Virus record (IMG/VR): IMGVR_UViG_3300038701_001464
Span: 1-35,472 of that record
Origin: a virus
Reading direction: 5' to 3' (one strand)
Length of the DNA: 35,472 bases
Below the pieces are notes generated by a model that made no database searches, was not told the origin of the DNA, and was given only the letters and a program-made list of their open reading frames with translations. The position numbers were made by a program, and so were the translations under genes. Of the stretch, positions 16,266 through 24,625 are shown piece by piece (position 1 is the stretch's first letter; each line of letters begins with the position of its first letter).

Positions 16266-17354
16266 CTAGATACCGATTTTCGCGAATGCATCGTCGATAG
16301 CTGAGCGTGCGGTTTCAGATTTTTTACGCGTTTTAGGGTTTGAGCCTCGCGCCGGTGAACCTGATAAAGAATATTGTTTGCGGGTCTGCTCCGCCTGTGG
16401 GCTAGGCTCTTGCTCGTCAGTATCGTTACCAGCTGGGGCGGGGTTGAGCCGATCCGCCATCTCGTAAGCTTCTGCAAGCGTGTTCGCCTTGTTCATTTCG
16501 AGAATTAACGCGATGTCTTCTGACAGCTCGTTAAATCTCGGGTTTTGCGCGGCGAAATCATCAATTGATTTATTCAACTGCGCTTCATGGTCATTTTTAA
16601 TCGAGGTTGTAACACCTGTCAATTGACCCTTTAATTCTTGGATTTCGTTTTGAAGCCCGCGAATAACTGCATCTTGCTGCGATGATGTAGCATCGGCCGG
16701 CTGATTTAGCACATGGGCCGCAACATCTTTTAGCGAGACGTTTGCATTTTTGCAGATCTCGTTTAGACCGCCCACCAAATCGCGACTTAACATCTGATCG
16801 ATATCAACATACTTTTGCATTTGATCGGCTAAATCGACGTTATTATCCTTTGCAAGCTTTTCGAATGGCTCAATGCCTTTAAAGCGTTCCTGATAGTTTG
16901 TTATGCCATTTTCGAGCTCTTTAACAGCGCGATCGATCTCAGCTCGCACCGGTAAAGGTGCATCCATCCAAGCTTTTTTTGCATCACCTGAGAAACGAGA
17001 GGGCGGCGAAACGAAAGCCTCTTTATCATCTGCTTTCTTGCCGTCTTTATCGCCGTCGGCCTTATCATCGGCCTTTACTTTGTCAGCTTCTTTTGATTTG
17101 TCCGCGGCGTCATCATCTGTTTTTTTGGATTTCTCGACGTCATCGGCTGGGGTTTTAGCCTTTTGCTCTTTTCCGTCTTTGCCGGCGTCATCGTCATCGT
17201 TATCAGCCAAATCAACAGCATCAAAAGCGCGATCAATAGCGTTTCGACTTGTTGGCTCGGCCTCGGCCGGTGCTGGGGCATCGTTACCGCCGCTTTCCGG
17301 TGTTTCGATTGTTTCCGGTGCTGGGTCGTTTGAGAAATCGTCTTCAATAGTCAT
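16266..17354 (-). CDS. Scaffold protein
   Basis: A 362-aa, highly charged protein. The first 110 residues are a disordered Asp/Lys/Ala-rich region (repeats of DDK, KAD and similar). Helical segments follow (RAEIDRAVKELENGITNYQERF, QDAVIRGLQNEIQELKGQL), with a C-terminal basic part (KTRKKSETARSAIDDAFAKIG) that could bind the capsid protein. The overall make-up and the position between portal and capsid fit a phage scaffolding protein. A short motif AIDxAFDA near residue 40 is echoed at the C-terminus (AIDDAFAK). Confidence 0.8.
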   Translation of the reverse strand: MTIEDDFSNDPAPETIETPESGGNDAPAPAEAEPTSRNAIDRAFDAVDLADNDDDDAGKDGKEQKAKTPADDVEKSKKTDDDAADKSKEADKVKADDKADGDKDGKKADDKEAFVSPPSRFSGDAKKAWMDAPLPVRAEIDRAVKELENGITNYQERFKGIEPFEKLAKDNNVDLADQMQKYVDIDQMLSRDLVGGLNEICKNANVSLKDVAAHVLNQPADATSSQQDAVIRGLQNEIQELKGQLTGVTTSIKNDHEAQLNKSIDDFAAQNPRFNELSEDIALILEMNKANTLAEAYEMADRLNPAPAGNDTDEQEPSPQAEQTRKQYSLSGSPARGSNPKTRKKSETARSAIDDAFAKIGI

Positions 17355-17380
17355 GTGTTTTACCTTCTGAGGGATTGCAA

Positions 17381-17716
17381 TTATGCGCCAAAGCCGGCGC
17401 GGGATAGTGCTTTATCAACCGTTTCGGATATTTGCTTACGATCCGGTTTGATTTTTGGGGCGGGCTTTGGATCGATAACGCTGCTATCGTTTCCAACTTC
17501 CACAACGCCGGCTTGTTTGTATGTTGCGCGTAACGCCGCCTTACTATCATACATTTGCCCGTCAAGCTGGCTTTGAACGGGTTCCATGGTGTCTGTGATA
17601 AATTGAGGGGTCGGCAAATCAGAGGCCGAATGAGCGCGCCTCGGGAAACACTCAACCGGCCATTCATCAATCTTGTGCCATTCTTTGCACGATCTGCAAA
17701 ATCTTTCTGTCGCCAT
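17381..17716 (-). CDS. Small zinc-binding-like protein between portal and scaffold
   Basis: A 111-aa protein that opens with a zinc-finger-like pattern FCRSCKEWHKIDEWPVECF (CxxC, His and a third Cys) and ends in a basic helix VDKALSRAGFGA. The helix resembles the AIDDAFAK motif in the scaffold. It overlaps the portal stop by one base (TAATG). Unknown function. Position suggests help in procapsid assembly. Confidence 0.65.
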   Translation of the reverse strand: MATERFCRSCKEWHKIDEWPVECFPRRAHSASDLPTPQFITDTMEPVQSQLDGQMYDSKAALRATYKQAGVVEVGNDSSVIDPKPAPKIKPDRKQISETVDKALSRAGFGA

Positions 17717-19905
17717 TACATTAGTCCGTTGCGTTGCGTGATTGCGTCTATTTTTTCAGATAAAGCCGCGACCTGAGAAAGAACCATTTCAAGCGCTTCG
17801 TTATTCTGCCCACCATATTGAGCGCGAATTTCTTCAAGCTCGATGTCTGCCCGCAATAGCTTTTCATCGGCTTCTTTTTCCTTAATGTCGAGCTCACGCT
17901 TTTTCAGGTCCGCATCAGCTTTTGCTTTCCCAGCATCTATGGATAGCTCTTTATTTTTCAGATCCATTTCAGCTTTTGCTTTCTGAGCTTCCATTTTAGC
18001 TTTTTCGGCTTGCGGGTCTTTTTCAGGCTGGGCCGCTTTTTGCTTCATGCCTTCAATAAGCTCATCGATAGCCGCATCAAGTTCACGGCCGGCACGGAAT
18101 GGCGCCAATGCGAATTTAAGCACTTGCCCCGCGAAATCGGCTGTTTTTGGCTCCGCGCTAATCATAGGCGCTAATTGCCCTAGTGCTTGCGCCAACATGC
18201 CCATAAATTCTGTGGTGCGCTGTTTAGCCATGTTCTCGTCCGGCTGAATTGTGCTGTTTGTCTCGATATCCAGCACAAATGGGCGGATTTTCTCGCTCGA
18301 TAAGAATTGCACCACTTGCTCAAATGTAATTTGCTTTTGCATCTCTTGAAACTGAGATTGTGCTTGCTGCATTTTTTGCTGAGCCTGTTTAACAAGCTGC
18401 TCAACCTTTTTAGGGTTTTGCTCGGCTTGCTGCATGAGCTCGGGGTTTTGAGACGCTTGAGCAACAACAGTTTTAAACTCAATTTGCATCTTTTGGATAT
18501 TGGCTTGCATCTCTTGCAATTTCTGCATTTTTTGAGCTTCACGCGGTATTTCATCATATTGAGAAAGCATCGCTAATTCTTCAACTGTGAAGTTTTCCGC
18601 TAAGATCTCGCCGGCGATGCGGGATAAGTCACGAGAGATGCGAATTAACTCCTCCTGCTTTTCCTTTACCCGAACCGAACCATATTGCGATTTCATTTGC
18701 TGAGCGCCTAATGTCTCATTCGCATTTGTGGAACCGCGCATAATGTCAGAAATGCCGGTAATCTGATAAACATCGTCGATCACCTGTTTACGCAATGCCA
18801 CGAGCTGCACAACAACGGCCGCAACTTTATCAACTGGCATCCATGTTATTGCTTTATCCATGCCAGAACCACCAAGGGCCGCGACATTAGGGACAGGGAC
18901 CAGCATAGCACCGTCTTCTGTCGATTGCATAGCTTTCTCGACGGCGGTTCCAATATCTTCATTACCAGCGCTATAGAAGCCCTTCATACGCAAGGCTTCC
19001 GAAAGCTTGGAAATCCGCGCCGTATATTCGTTAATCTCTTCAAGCTGATCTTTTACGAATACGAAATCTGGGACCGGAATTAGTGTGCGAGGCATCACCG
19101 ATGAGTAAGCCGGCCGCGGGCATGGGAAAAAGCCTTCAAGATTAAATTCAGGTTCCATGATATCAAGAACTTCTTTCGTGTCGGGACTAACCCAAACAAC
19201 GAGTTTTAGCTCTTTATGCCATAGCTCCCAAACCTCGGCCTTTTCTTCACCTTGCTTTTCATCATCGGCGGAACCGTTGGAATTTGCTACATATGTAGCT
19301 TGATTTACGGCGTCGAGCGCTTTAGGGAAACGTTCTTGCAAATCCTCTTTTGTCTCGTATGTGCGACGGGCTACCCAATCAACCTCTTTCCAGTCTCGGG
19401 CAACTGCATGGCGGAAATCTTCACGATCAACGTTCACAAAACACAAATATTGATTATCGTCGCGCTGTTTGCGAACTACCCACGGCGTTCCGCGGCCGTT
19501 TAGAGCCAACGCATCACGAACGGATTTCATCGTTAAATAGATATCATCCATTTCAAACGTAGCAATAAGGCTGCGTTCTAATATTTCCGCGCCATGACGT
19601 TTAATCGGTTTGCGATCTTTAAAACGAGCCGCAACAACGGGAACCGGCGGACGAGCAAGAATTGAGGGTTTCATGACTTCCATATTTGCCCAAAACATTT
19701 GCATTTCGCGATCTCGGCCGTCGCTGCCTAATCGCTCTAAATCAGCGTATTGCTTTTCGATGTTGGTGCATTTCTCTTGCCATGGTTGGAAAGTCTTTTC
19801 GCTTTCCTCAAGCATCTCAAGCCATTTGCCGGCGTCGCGATATTCTTCTAATAGGTCTACTGCGGCGGCTTCTTCTAGCACTTCATTTTCGTCTATCGTT
19901 TCCAT
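17716..19905 (-). CDS. Portal protein (P22-like)
   Basis: A 729-aa protein, close to the length of P22-type portals. The N-terminal half has the expected pattern (AGKWLEMLEESEKTFQPWQEKC, FWANMEVMKPSILARPPVPVV, VRDALALNGRGTPWVV, then a wing region with VWELWHKELKLVVWVSPDTKEVL). The C-terminal third is a long helical, Gln/Lys/Glu-rich region (residues ~430-525 and ~635-700) able to form an extended barrel. It lies between the terminase and scaffold genes. Known role: 12-subunit DNA entry/exit ring at one capsid vertex. Confidence 0.85.
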   Translation of the reverse strand: METIDENEVLEEAAAVDLLEEYRDAGKWLEMLEESEKTFQPWQEKCTNIEKQYADLERLGSDGRDREMQMFWANMEVMKPSILARPPVPVVAARFKDRKPIKRHGAEILERSLIATFEMDDIYLTMKSVRDALALNGRGTPWVVRKQRDDNQYLCFVNVDREDFRHAVARDWKEVDWVARRTYETKEDLQERFPKALDAVNQATYVANSNGSADDEKQGEEKAEVWELWHKELKLVVWVSPDTKEVLDIMEPEFNLEGFFPCPRPAYSSVMPRTLIPVPDFVFVKDQLEEINEYTARISKLSEALRMKGFYSAGNEDIGTAVEKAMQSTEDGAMLVPVPNVAALGGSGMDKAITWMPVDKVAAVVVQLVALRKQVIDDVYQITGISDIMRGSTNANETLGAQQMKSQYGSVRVKEKQEELIRISRDLSRIAGEILAENFTVEELAMLSQYDEIPREAQKMQKLQEMQANIQKMQIEFKTVVAQASQNPELMQQAEQNPKKVEQLVKQAQQKMQQAQSQFQEMQKQITFEQVVQFLSSEKIRPFVLDIETNSTIQPDENMAKQRTTEFMGMLAQALGQLAPMISAEPKTADFAGQVLKFALAPFRAGRELDAAIDELIEGMKQKAAQPEKDPQAEKAKMEAQKAKAEMDLKNKELSIDAGKAKADADLKKRELDIKEKEADEKLLRADIELEEIRAQYGGQNNEALEMVLSQVAALSEKIDAITQRNGLM

Positions 19906-19907
19906 GA

Positions 19908-21290
19908 TTAAACCTTAATACGTGTTTTCGTTTGAGGGATTGGCGGGCCTTCTAAAACGACGTTGCCGCGCGGGGTTGGTTTCTGTTTTTCGGCTGGGGC
20001 GCTCGGGGCGGATCTCCAAGCCAAACTTAAATATCTAAATGCATCGGATAAGTGAGATGTCCAATCATGCACCTCGCTAGCTTTAAACGTCTTGCGCGCG
20101 TCATCCCATTCCCTGCGATATTGCTCAAGTGCTGAAATCCCAATTTCTTCGCAACGGCGATCAAATACGCAATACGGCAAGGTACGACGAACGGCATTAA
20201 TTCCGTCAAGCTTTGAAGCCATTGGAACTACTTGTGGATTTAAGCCAAACTTTCGCATGGTTTCTAGCCTTGTTCTACCCGTTCCCCATTCCTTTACTTT
20301 GGCGTCGTGCGGAACGTAATCTATGCCGTCGCCCCAATTTCGCTTATATATCTGTTCTGCGAAATATTCAACGTCACCACCCGAGGCGCTTAAACAGTCT
20401 AAAATATAGATCTGATTACCGTAAACTTGAAACCACCAAATACTTGTATCGTCTCTAACTCCGATATCCCATGCGCGATGCACCGGAACATTGGGCCGCG
20501 GAACAATTGAGCGAATGCGCTTTTCTGCCCGAACCTTAATCATTTCTTTAGCATAGAACGCCCCGAGAATAGCCGCATTGAATGAGCAAAGATATTCTTG
20601 ATCGAATTGCGCGCGGCCTAAATCCTCGCCATAAATAGCGATGTATTCTTGCAAACTTTCGTCTAATTGATCTGGGGATAACGCGCCGGTATGATGAACG
20701 CTGCTAACTTCTGCGAACCATCGGGGCGATTTTACCGCCATATCATACATGGTTTTTGCGTGATTGCGTCCGCGTGGCGTGGTGATAAAAAGTGCGGTTC
20801 CGTTGTTTTCCTCAAGCATCGGCCGGTGATATGCCCACGCCGACGGATTAGCGAGCGCCCACTCTGAATAGGTAATCCAAACAGGACCAGCGCCGACGGT
20901 GCTGTCATATCTATCAGATCCAATCATCTGCCAAGTTGAGCCAGACTTGAACTTAATAAACATTTCGGTTTCGTTGGTGCTTTCCCGCGTCTCCAATGGA
21001 AACATTTCATCTATACGGCGTTTACCGGTGTGAGCGTTTACCGCGGTCCATAGCGCTTTACGGGCTTGCGCATATTCGGGCATGCAATGCCAGTAAGTTC
21101 CGACGCGGCCATTTGGAATATCATTTGGAAAGTTAGCGCACTTAAAAGCCGCATCGAGCGCGATCTCATCTTTACCCCATCGGCGATGCGCGATTTCTAT
21201 CGCTCTTGCACCCTGCACATTGAGCAAAGTTTCATGCAGCTCTTTTTGATACCATCGAACGTTCGCTATGCGCTCGACAACATCACTCAT
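19908..21290 (-). CDS. terL: Terminase large subunit
   Basis: From the ATG at 21290 this gives 460 aa. ATPase half: Walker A-like HRRWGKDE (residues 35-42, a known variant lacking the first Gly), Walker B-like PVWITYSEW with catalytic Glu143, and coupling motif FITTPRG (~168-174). Nuclease half: acidic residues Asp275 (AWDIGVRDD), Asp329 (VPHDAKVKEWG) and Asp416 (HLSDAFRY). The upstream GTG at 21341 would add 17 residues unlike the family. The ATG overlaps the small subunit stop by 8 nt. Role: motor and headful or site-specific nuclease for packaging. Confidence 0.9.
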   Translation of the reverse strand: MSDVVERIANVRWYQKELHETLLNVQGARAIEIAHRRWGKDEIALDAAFKCANFPNDIPNGRVGTYWHCMPEYAQARKALWTAVNAHTGKRRIDEMFPLETRESTNETEMFIKFKSGSTWQMIGSDRYDSTVGAGPVWITYSEWALANPSAWAYHRPMLEENNGTALFITTPRGRNHAKTMYDMAVKSPRWFAEVSSVHHTGALSPDQLDESLQEYIAIYGEDLGRAQFDQEYLCSFNAAILGAFYAKEMIKVRAEKRIRSIVPRPNVPVHRAWDIGVRDDTSIWWFQVYGNQIYILDCLSASGGDVEYFAEQIYKRNWGDGIDYVPHDAKVKEWGTGRTRLETMRKFGLNPQVVPMASKLDGINAVRRTLPYCVFDRRCEEIGISALEQYRREWDDARKTFKASEVHDWTSHLSDAFRYLSLAWRSAPSAPAEKQKPTPRGNVVLEGPPIPQTKTRIKV

Positions 21291-21561
21291 CAGGCTTTGG
21301 CTCGTAGTTTGTTTTATAAACGAACGTAACCGGATTATCACTATCGCCGGCGATCTGCATCGGTAATATTTTACCTAAAAGCGTCATGAATGCTTTGGGG
21401 TTTTGCTTGGCCTGCTTTTCGAGATATGCAACTAAACCTTTGTCTGGATCCAATTCGTTCCCGACGTTTTCGGCTGCGAGCAATATCGCATCTTTTAACA
21501 GCGCTGTTGTCTTGTTTGGCGTCCCTTTAGTGCGTCCGCCTGTTTTTTGACCTTTTGCCAT
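21283..21561 (-). CDS. Terminase small subunit-like DNA-binding protein
   Basis: A 92-aa basic protein beginning MAKGQKTGGRTKGTPNK, a pattern common at the N-terminus of small phage DNA-binding proteins next to TerL. A helix follows (TALLKDAILLAAENVG), then a second (AFMTLLGKILP). It is immediately upstream of and overlaps the large terminase. Typical role: recognise the packaging site and form a ring. It is shorter than most TerS proteins, so only the core is present. Confidence 0.7.
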   Translation of the reverse strand: MAKGQKTGGRTKGTPNKTTALLKDAILLAAENVGNELDPDKGLVAYLEKQAKQNPKAFMTLLGKILPMQIAGDSDNPVTFVYKTNYEPKPDE

Positions 21562-21627
21562 ATCTTATCTACTTCCGCCTATTTTAGACGGCTCCTTGTC
21601 GGTTTGAGCGACTACTTGTCAGATAAA

Positions 21628-21656
21628 GATATATGATGAACGGCTGAGAAAATCAA
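21628..21656 (-). promoter_or_regulatory. Candidate promoter for the packaging/virion operon
   Basis: On the minus strand TTGATT (21656-21651) and TATATC (21633-21628) lie 17 bp apart, in the 104-bp gap before the small terminase. Both boxes match the sigma-70 consensus at four of six bases, so it is only a candidate. The gap also holds a single TAGACG copy (21585-21590). Confidence 0.35.
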
Positions 21657-21665
21657 ACGTGTTGT

Positions 21666-21950
21666 TTACGATCTGTAAAGCTCTTCAATGTTCTCAGTTA
21701 TTATTTTGTCTAGTTCGGCATCGCGCGGCAATTGAGCATCTAATAGCGCTTTAAAATGGCCTGAAATTGTCGTTTTTCCCTCGCAAAGCAAAACTATTGA
21801 CACGAGACTTTCCTTTGTGATTTCGTTTATGCCGATGCACTCCGCAAACTCTCTATGTTCTGGCGGCGTATCAATAAAATCAACAGAAACCTCGACGCGG
21901 TCATCTGGGTTGCATTTTTTTAGCTTTTCAATCAATTCAGAAACCTTCAT
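21666..21950 (-). CDS. Hypothetical small phage protein
   Basis: A 94-aa protein starting MKVSELIEKLKKCNPDDRVEVSVD, a pattern shared by many small phage proteins (a helix ending in NPDDxVEV and a following strand). The strong site GGAGGG lies 8 nt upstream of the ATG. No function known. It is the last small gene before the packaging block. Confidence 0.65.
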   Translation of the reverse strand: MKVSELIEKLKKCNPDDRVEVSVDFIDTPPEHREFAECIGINEITKESLVSIVLLCEGKTTISGHFKALLDAQLPRDAELDKIITENIEELYRS

Positions 21951-21971
21951 GATAATTCCCTCCCTTTAAAT

Positions 21972-22181
21972 TTAATACAAAGCCCAATAAGCCGCTTGTT
22001 GCGCGTCTTCTGGTTTAATCTCACCTTTAGCAATCTTAATCAAAACCTCATTTGCGCGATCATCCATTTCTCGCTGGGTACGGTGTTCTGAGCTGATCAT
22101 AAGAGACAAGCAAACAAAAAACTCCGCTATACAAATCGCGGCGTCTGTAAACCAATCTAAAACTGCTTCTTTTACTGCCAT
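21972..22181 (-). CDS. Small membrane protein
   Basis: From the ATG at 22181 (AAGGAG at 22192-22197) this gives 69 aa. A hydrophobic segment near residues 12-30 (DAAICIAEFFVCLSLMI) is followed by a charged helix with REMDDRANEVLIKIAKG. A longer open frame to 22223 uses a non-ATG start and runs into the upstream gene, so it is rejected. Unknown function. Confidence 0.6.
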   Translation of the reverse strand: MAVKEAVLDWFTDAAICIAEFFVCLSLMISSEHRTQREMDDRANEVLIKIAKGEIKPEDAQQAAYWALY

Positions 22182-22185
22182 CTGA

Positions 22186-22434
22186 TTAATTCTCCTTTTT
22201 GCTGCATTTTGGACATGTAGCATAATTATTGCGATGAAAGATCCACCCCAATTTACGCCCCTGTTTTTTGCAATCCTGTTTTGATTTGCCGATTAGTTCA
22301 ACCGGAAACTCGTTATAAGAATGATTGACGCTGTTTACATTCTGGCAATACAAATGCATCGAATAACAGCCGATAACAGGGCTAAAAACCTCGGCCCCTT
22401 CGTCTACATGTGGTCCGAAATCATCTTGCGTCAT
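22186..22434 (-). CDS. Small Cys-rich (zinc-ribbon-like) protein
   Basis: An 82-aa protein with Cys/His pairs: C.......C near residues 23-30 (CYSMHLYC) and a C-terminal CPKCSKK. This is the four-ligand spacing of a treble-clef or zinc-ribbon fold. The middle (KSKQDCKKQGRKLGWIFHRNNYATCPKC) is basic. Its ATG overlaps the stop of a 39-aa ORF upstream by ATGA. No partner or substrate known. Confidence 0.55.
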   Translation of the reverse strand: MTQDDFGPHVDEGAEVFSPVIGCYSMHLYCQNVNSVNHSYNEFPVELIGKSKQDCKKQGRKLGWIFHRNNYATCPKCSKKEN

Positions 22435-22550
22435 CTTTTTTCTCTGTGTTTATGCGGCATTCTGCCAACTATTACCCCAAATATGTAAGGCGCTAAAAAT
22501 GCGGGTAACGGTACGTTGTCGAAAACCCAAGCGGCAATTTTACCTCTCAT
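22431..22550 (-). CDS. Short hydrophobic 39-aa ORF between two genes
   Basis: A 39-codon frame reading MRGKIAAWVFDNVPLPAFL, then APYIFGVIVGRMPHKHREKR. A second ATG three bases upstream (22553) is too close to the ribosome site GAGGTGA (22555-22561). The ORF has one likely membrane segment and a very basic C-terminus. Its stop overlaps the next ATG (ATGA), which matches the packing of its neighbours and argues that it is real. Confidence 0.6.
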   Translation of the reverse strand: MRGKIAAWVFDNVPLPAFLAPYIFGVIVGRMPHKHREKR

Positions 22551-22554
22551 CATA

Positions 22555-22878
22555 TCACCTCTTGTTTAAAAATCCCGCAATCAACTCGCCGAACTGGTCA
22601 CCTCTATTTTTAGAGCTGAAACTTAATAAGCTTTGCTTTCCGCCGGCTGGGTGATTAATCCCGATATATTGCGTTTCTGGTTCATATGAAAAAGACCAGC
22701 CATCGCTTAGCAATTCCTTTAACGTTTTATCTAGCGGCGGTTTTTGAGCTATAACGATAGTGTTGCTACCAATAAGCGCCGACGTGTGCTCGTTTATTGT
22801 TATATGCTCGCCGCGGTTTGTTTTTATAACGGTCCCGCTTGGCACTTTTTGAAAAGATATTCCGCTAATCTTCATCAT
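22555..22878 (-). CDS. Hypothetical protein
   Basis: A 107-aa soluble protein with mixed alpha/beta character (IVIAQKPPLDKTLKELLSDGW; QYIGINHPAGGKQSLLSFSS). No domain recognised. It starts with ATGATG, and its stop lies next to the 39-aa ORF's ribosome site. Part of the small-gene operon. Confidence 0.6.
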   Translation of the reverse strand: MMKISGISFQKVPSGTVIKTNRGEHITINEHTSALIGSNTIVIAQKPPLDKTLKELLSDGWSFSYEPETQYIGINHPAGGKQSLLSFSSKNRGDQFGELIAGFLNKR

Positions 22879-22884
22879 GTCACC

Positions 22885-23277
22885 TCAATTTGACCAGCAC
22901 GGATAAGCTCTAATCAAGCTATCATGGATTAACGAAAGAGCCGGCTTGTGCCATTCCTCGGGATATTCCCGCAAGTGCTTGACAACAATTCGATGTAATG
23001 TCCCGTTTTTTATGTCATCAGGAATACATGAGCCTATTAATTTATTCGCCTTTTCTCGCATTTCATTAGGGTCGACCGCCCCGCTTTTGAAGGCGGCGCT
23101 ATCAGCACCCCAGCGCAAGCCATCTATAGCCCCAACGACGTAAAGCAAACAAAATGGATTAGGCTTTTCTGACAAGCAAGTATTTGCGAGCGTCTCCCCT
23201 GTAATCATCGCTTTTGCTGGGAATGAGATAGCCGAAACCACCCCGATAATTGCAATTATTTTTGTTAATTTGAACAT
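22885..23277 (-). CDS. Secreted Rap1a/Tai immunity-family-like protein
   Basis: A 130-aa protein with a classic signal peptide (hydrophobic residues 7-21, cut expected after AKA). The mature part matches the Rap1a/Tai pattern: GETLANTCLS with its Cys, CLLYVVGAIDGL, CIPDDIKN...LHRIVVKHLREYPEEWHKPALSLIHDSLIRAYPC. Known members are periplasmic immunity proteins that bind type VI amidase effectors, and the fold recurs in phages and plasmids with unknown roles. Here it could protect the host wall from the phage's own or another hydrolase, but this is inference. It starts inside the upstream gene's 3' end (13-nt overlap). Confidence 0.65.
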   Translation of the reverse strand: MFKLTKIIAIIGVVSAISFPAKAMITGETLANTCLSEKPNPFCLLYVVGAIDGLRWGADSAAFKSGAVDPNEMREKANKLIGSCIPDDIKNGTLHRIVVKHLREYPEEWHKPALSLIHDSLIRAYPCWSN

Positions 23278-23756
23278 ATCAACCCCTTTCTGATTTCGTT
23301 TTCATAAAAATTCTGCACTATCATTTTTGCTGATTTTGCAGACTTTGCGGCCCCGAGAAAATTGCTTGCGTATTCAACCGCTTGATGGTGAGTGTGAAAT
23401 AAATTATCTCCATCTCCTATGTTTTGGACCCAAAATTCCTGATCGAAAATACCCATTGCGCGATAAGTAATTAACCCGCTATCTGACTTTTTTTCTTGCC
23501 ATTCTAGCTCTTTAATTTCTGCGACCCGCTGAGATGATAACGCCTTTTCTGCCTCGGCTCTATAAAGCTGCCATCGAGGGGAATAAACCGCGACCATTGG
23601 AACGCCTTCCGAATATTTAAGGCGCTCTTTTTCTGTGAGCGTGTCAAGAACACCGTGAGCGACAATTTCATTCGGGTCTAAGCCCATGTTTTTGCACATG
23701 CGTCTTGCCATCTTTTCAATTTGAACATCGCTCATGTCTTGCCTACTAGTCTTCAT
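23265..23756 (-). CDS. Hypothetical protein with MxRxMC helix N-terminus
   Basis: A 163-aa protein. An N-terminal helix IEKMARRMCKNMGLDPNE is a pattern common in phage small-gene blocks. Later parts are helical with a short WQL.RAEAEKAL segment and an EWQEKKSDSGLI turn. GAGG lies 7 nt upstream of the ATG at 23756. An internal ATG (23735) would shorten it by seven residues. Unknown function. Confidence 0.6.
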   Translation of the reverse strand: MKTSRQDMSDVQIEKMARRMCKNMGLDPNEIVAHGVLDTLTEKERLKYSEGVPMVAVYSPRWQLYRAEAEKALSSQRVAEIKELEWQEKKSDSGLITYRAMGIFDQEFWVQNIGDGDNLFHTHHQAVEYASNFLGAAKSAKSAKMIVQNFYENEIRKGLICSN

Positions 23757-23991
23757 TTTTCAGCCTCTTTATTTTGGGCGTGATATCTTTCATTGATGGC
23801 TCTTTAGCCTCATTAATATTGACGCCCATAGCCGAATACATCATTGCATCGAGCTGATGAGACATTTCGGCTGCAATTTCTTTCGACTTTTTTTGCATGT
23901 CTGGCGTTACAATATCGGGCATCTTTACCGAAAAAGAATGCTCATGAATAAACCCGTCGACGATTACAGTTTTCTTTTCTTTATCGCTCAT
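23746..23991 (-). CDS. Hypothetical protein
   Basis: An 81-aa protein starting MSDKEKKTVIVDG at the ATG at 23991, which overlaps the previous stop by ATGA. A longer reading would use a TTG at 24012 and is rejected. The rest is a helix region (KKSKEIAAEMSHQLDAMMYSAMG). Unknown function. Confidence 0.6.
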   Translation of the reverse strand: MSDKEKKTVIVDGFIHEHSFSVKMPDIVTPDMQKKSKEIAAEMSHQLDAMMYSAMGVNINEAKEPSMKDITPKIKRLKNED

Positions 23992-24314
23992 GGTTTGCCC
24001 GCCAATCCGCAAAAGCCTTTGTTTGATTGTTTAACCCTTATTTCTGGGTATGGCTCAACATGCGGCAAAGCATGCCCCGAGAAAAAGTGTGATTTATTTA
24101 TGGGGTCTTCCGGTTCAATTTTAACTTGCTCCGCAACATACTCGACCATCACCCAGCGCCATTGCGAGCATTTAGAAGCAATACAAGTATTCCAAACATC
24201 TTCTGGGACATTGCCAATTCTTTTAGGGCCAGTGCAATTAGCCGCCGCCTCTTGATCGTTTGAATGCCTTACATGCGGACACCATAACTTTGCGGCTTCT
24301 TCTTCTGTGTGCAT
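23988..24314 (-). CDS. Conserved phage zinc-binding-like protein
   Basis: A 108-aa protein with the recurring phage pattern EEAAKLWCPHVR ... CIASKCSQWRW. Four Cys (C12, C27, C44, C49) and two nearby His (H14, H17) could bind a metal. The N-terminal start is supported by GGGGGG a few bases upstream. The family is frequent in phage operons and its role is unknown. A 26-aa ORF ends just upstream. Confidence 0.65.
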   Translation of the reverse strand: MHTEEEAAKLWCPHVRHSNDQEAAANCTGPKRIGNVPEDVWNTCIASKCSQWRWVMVEYVAEQVKIEPEDPINKSHFFSGHALPHVEPYPEIRVKQSNKGFCGLAGKP

Positions 24315-24315
24315 T

Positions 24316-24396
24316 TTACCCCCCTATAGGATTGATTATATAAACGGCGACATGCTTGTGACGGCCGTCATCTGTTTTTTTGTAAATATCATGCAT
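24316..24396 (-). CDS. Possible 26-aa ORF
   Basis: A 26-codon frame, MHDIYKKTDDGRHKHVAVYI then INPIGG, that fills the gap between two genes and overlaps the upstream gene's stop. The ribosome site is weak (AAGG, 10 nt upstream) and there is no domain. It may be real or just a leader over the strong site used by the next gene. Confidence 0.35.
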   Translation of the reverse strand: MHDIYKKTDDGRHKHVAVYIINPIGG

Positions 24397-24625
24397 GATC
24401 ATCAACCTTTAACCCTGCTAATTCCAGCCAGAAAATAACACCTTTTTCAGCCGCCAACTTTGCAAGCTCTTTTGTTGGATGCGATTTTTTTGTTAATCTA
24501 ACACCTGAAAGCTTTAGGCCAACTTTCCAAACTGTGTCGCTTCCCCTTGGTTCAAAAGGCGTATTATCCCAAACCTCGGCAACTATAACCCTGCCAAGTT
24601 TTAAAACACTTCCTTCCCATTTCAT
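24389..24625 (-). CDS. Hypothetical protein
   Basis: A 78-aa protein starting at the ATG at 24625, whose first bases overlap the stop of the XRE gene (ATGA). A longer frame to 24658 lacks a good start. It is beta-rich at first (GSVLKLGRVIVAEVW, KVGLKLSGVRLTKK) with a C-terminal helix (TKELAKLAAEKGVIFWLELAG). Unknown function. Confidence 0.6.
   Translation of the reverse strand: MKWEGSVLKLGRVIVAEVWDNTPFEPRGSDTVWKVGLKLSGVRLTKKSHPTKELAKLAAEKGVIFWLELAGLKVDDHA

Noticed and set aside
16903-17370. 155-codon plus-strand frame rich in Ser and Ala
   Set aside because: Exact mirror of the Asp/Lys-rich scaffold gene, with no ribosome site; low-complexity shadow.
21291-21341. GTG start for the large terminase at 21341
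   Set aside because: Would add 17 residues inside the small subunit gene; the ATG at 21290 gives the normal 8-nt overlap.
23857-24255. 132-codon plus-strand frame
   Set aside because: Opposes two well-packed minus-strand genes with good starts; no plausible promoter or ribosome site.
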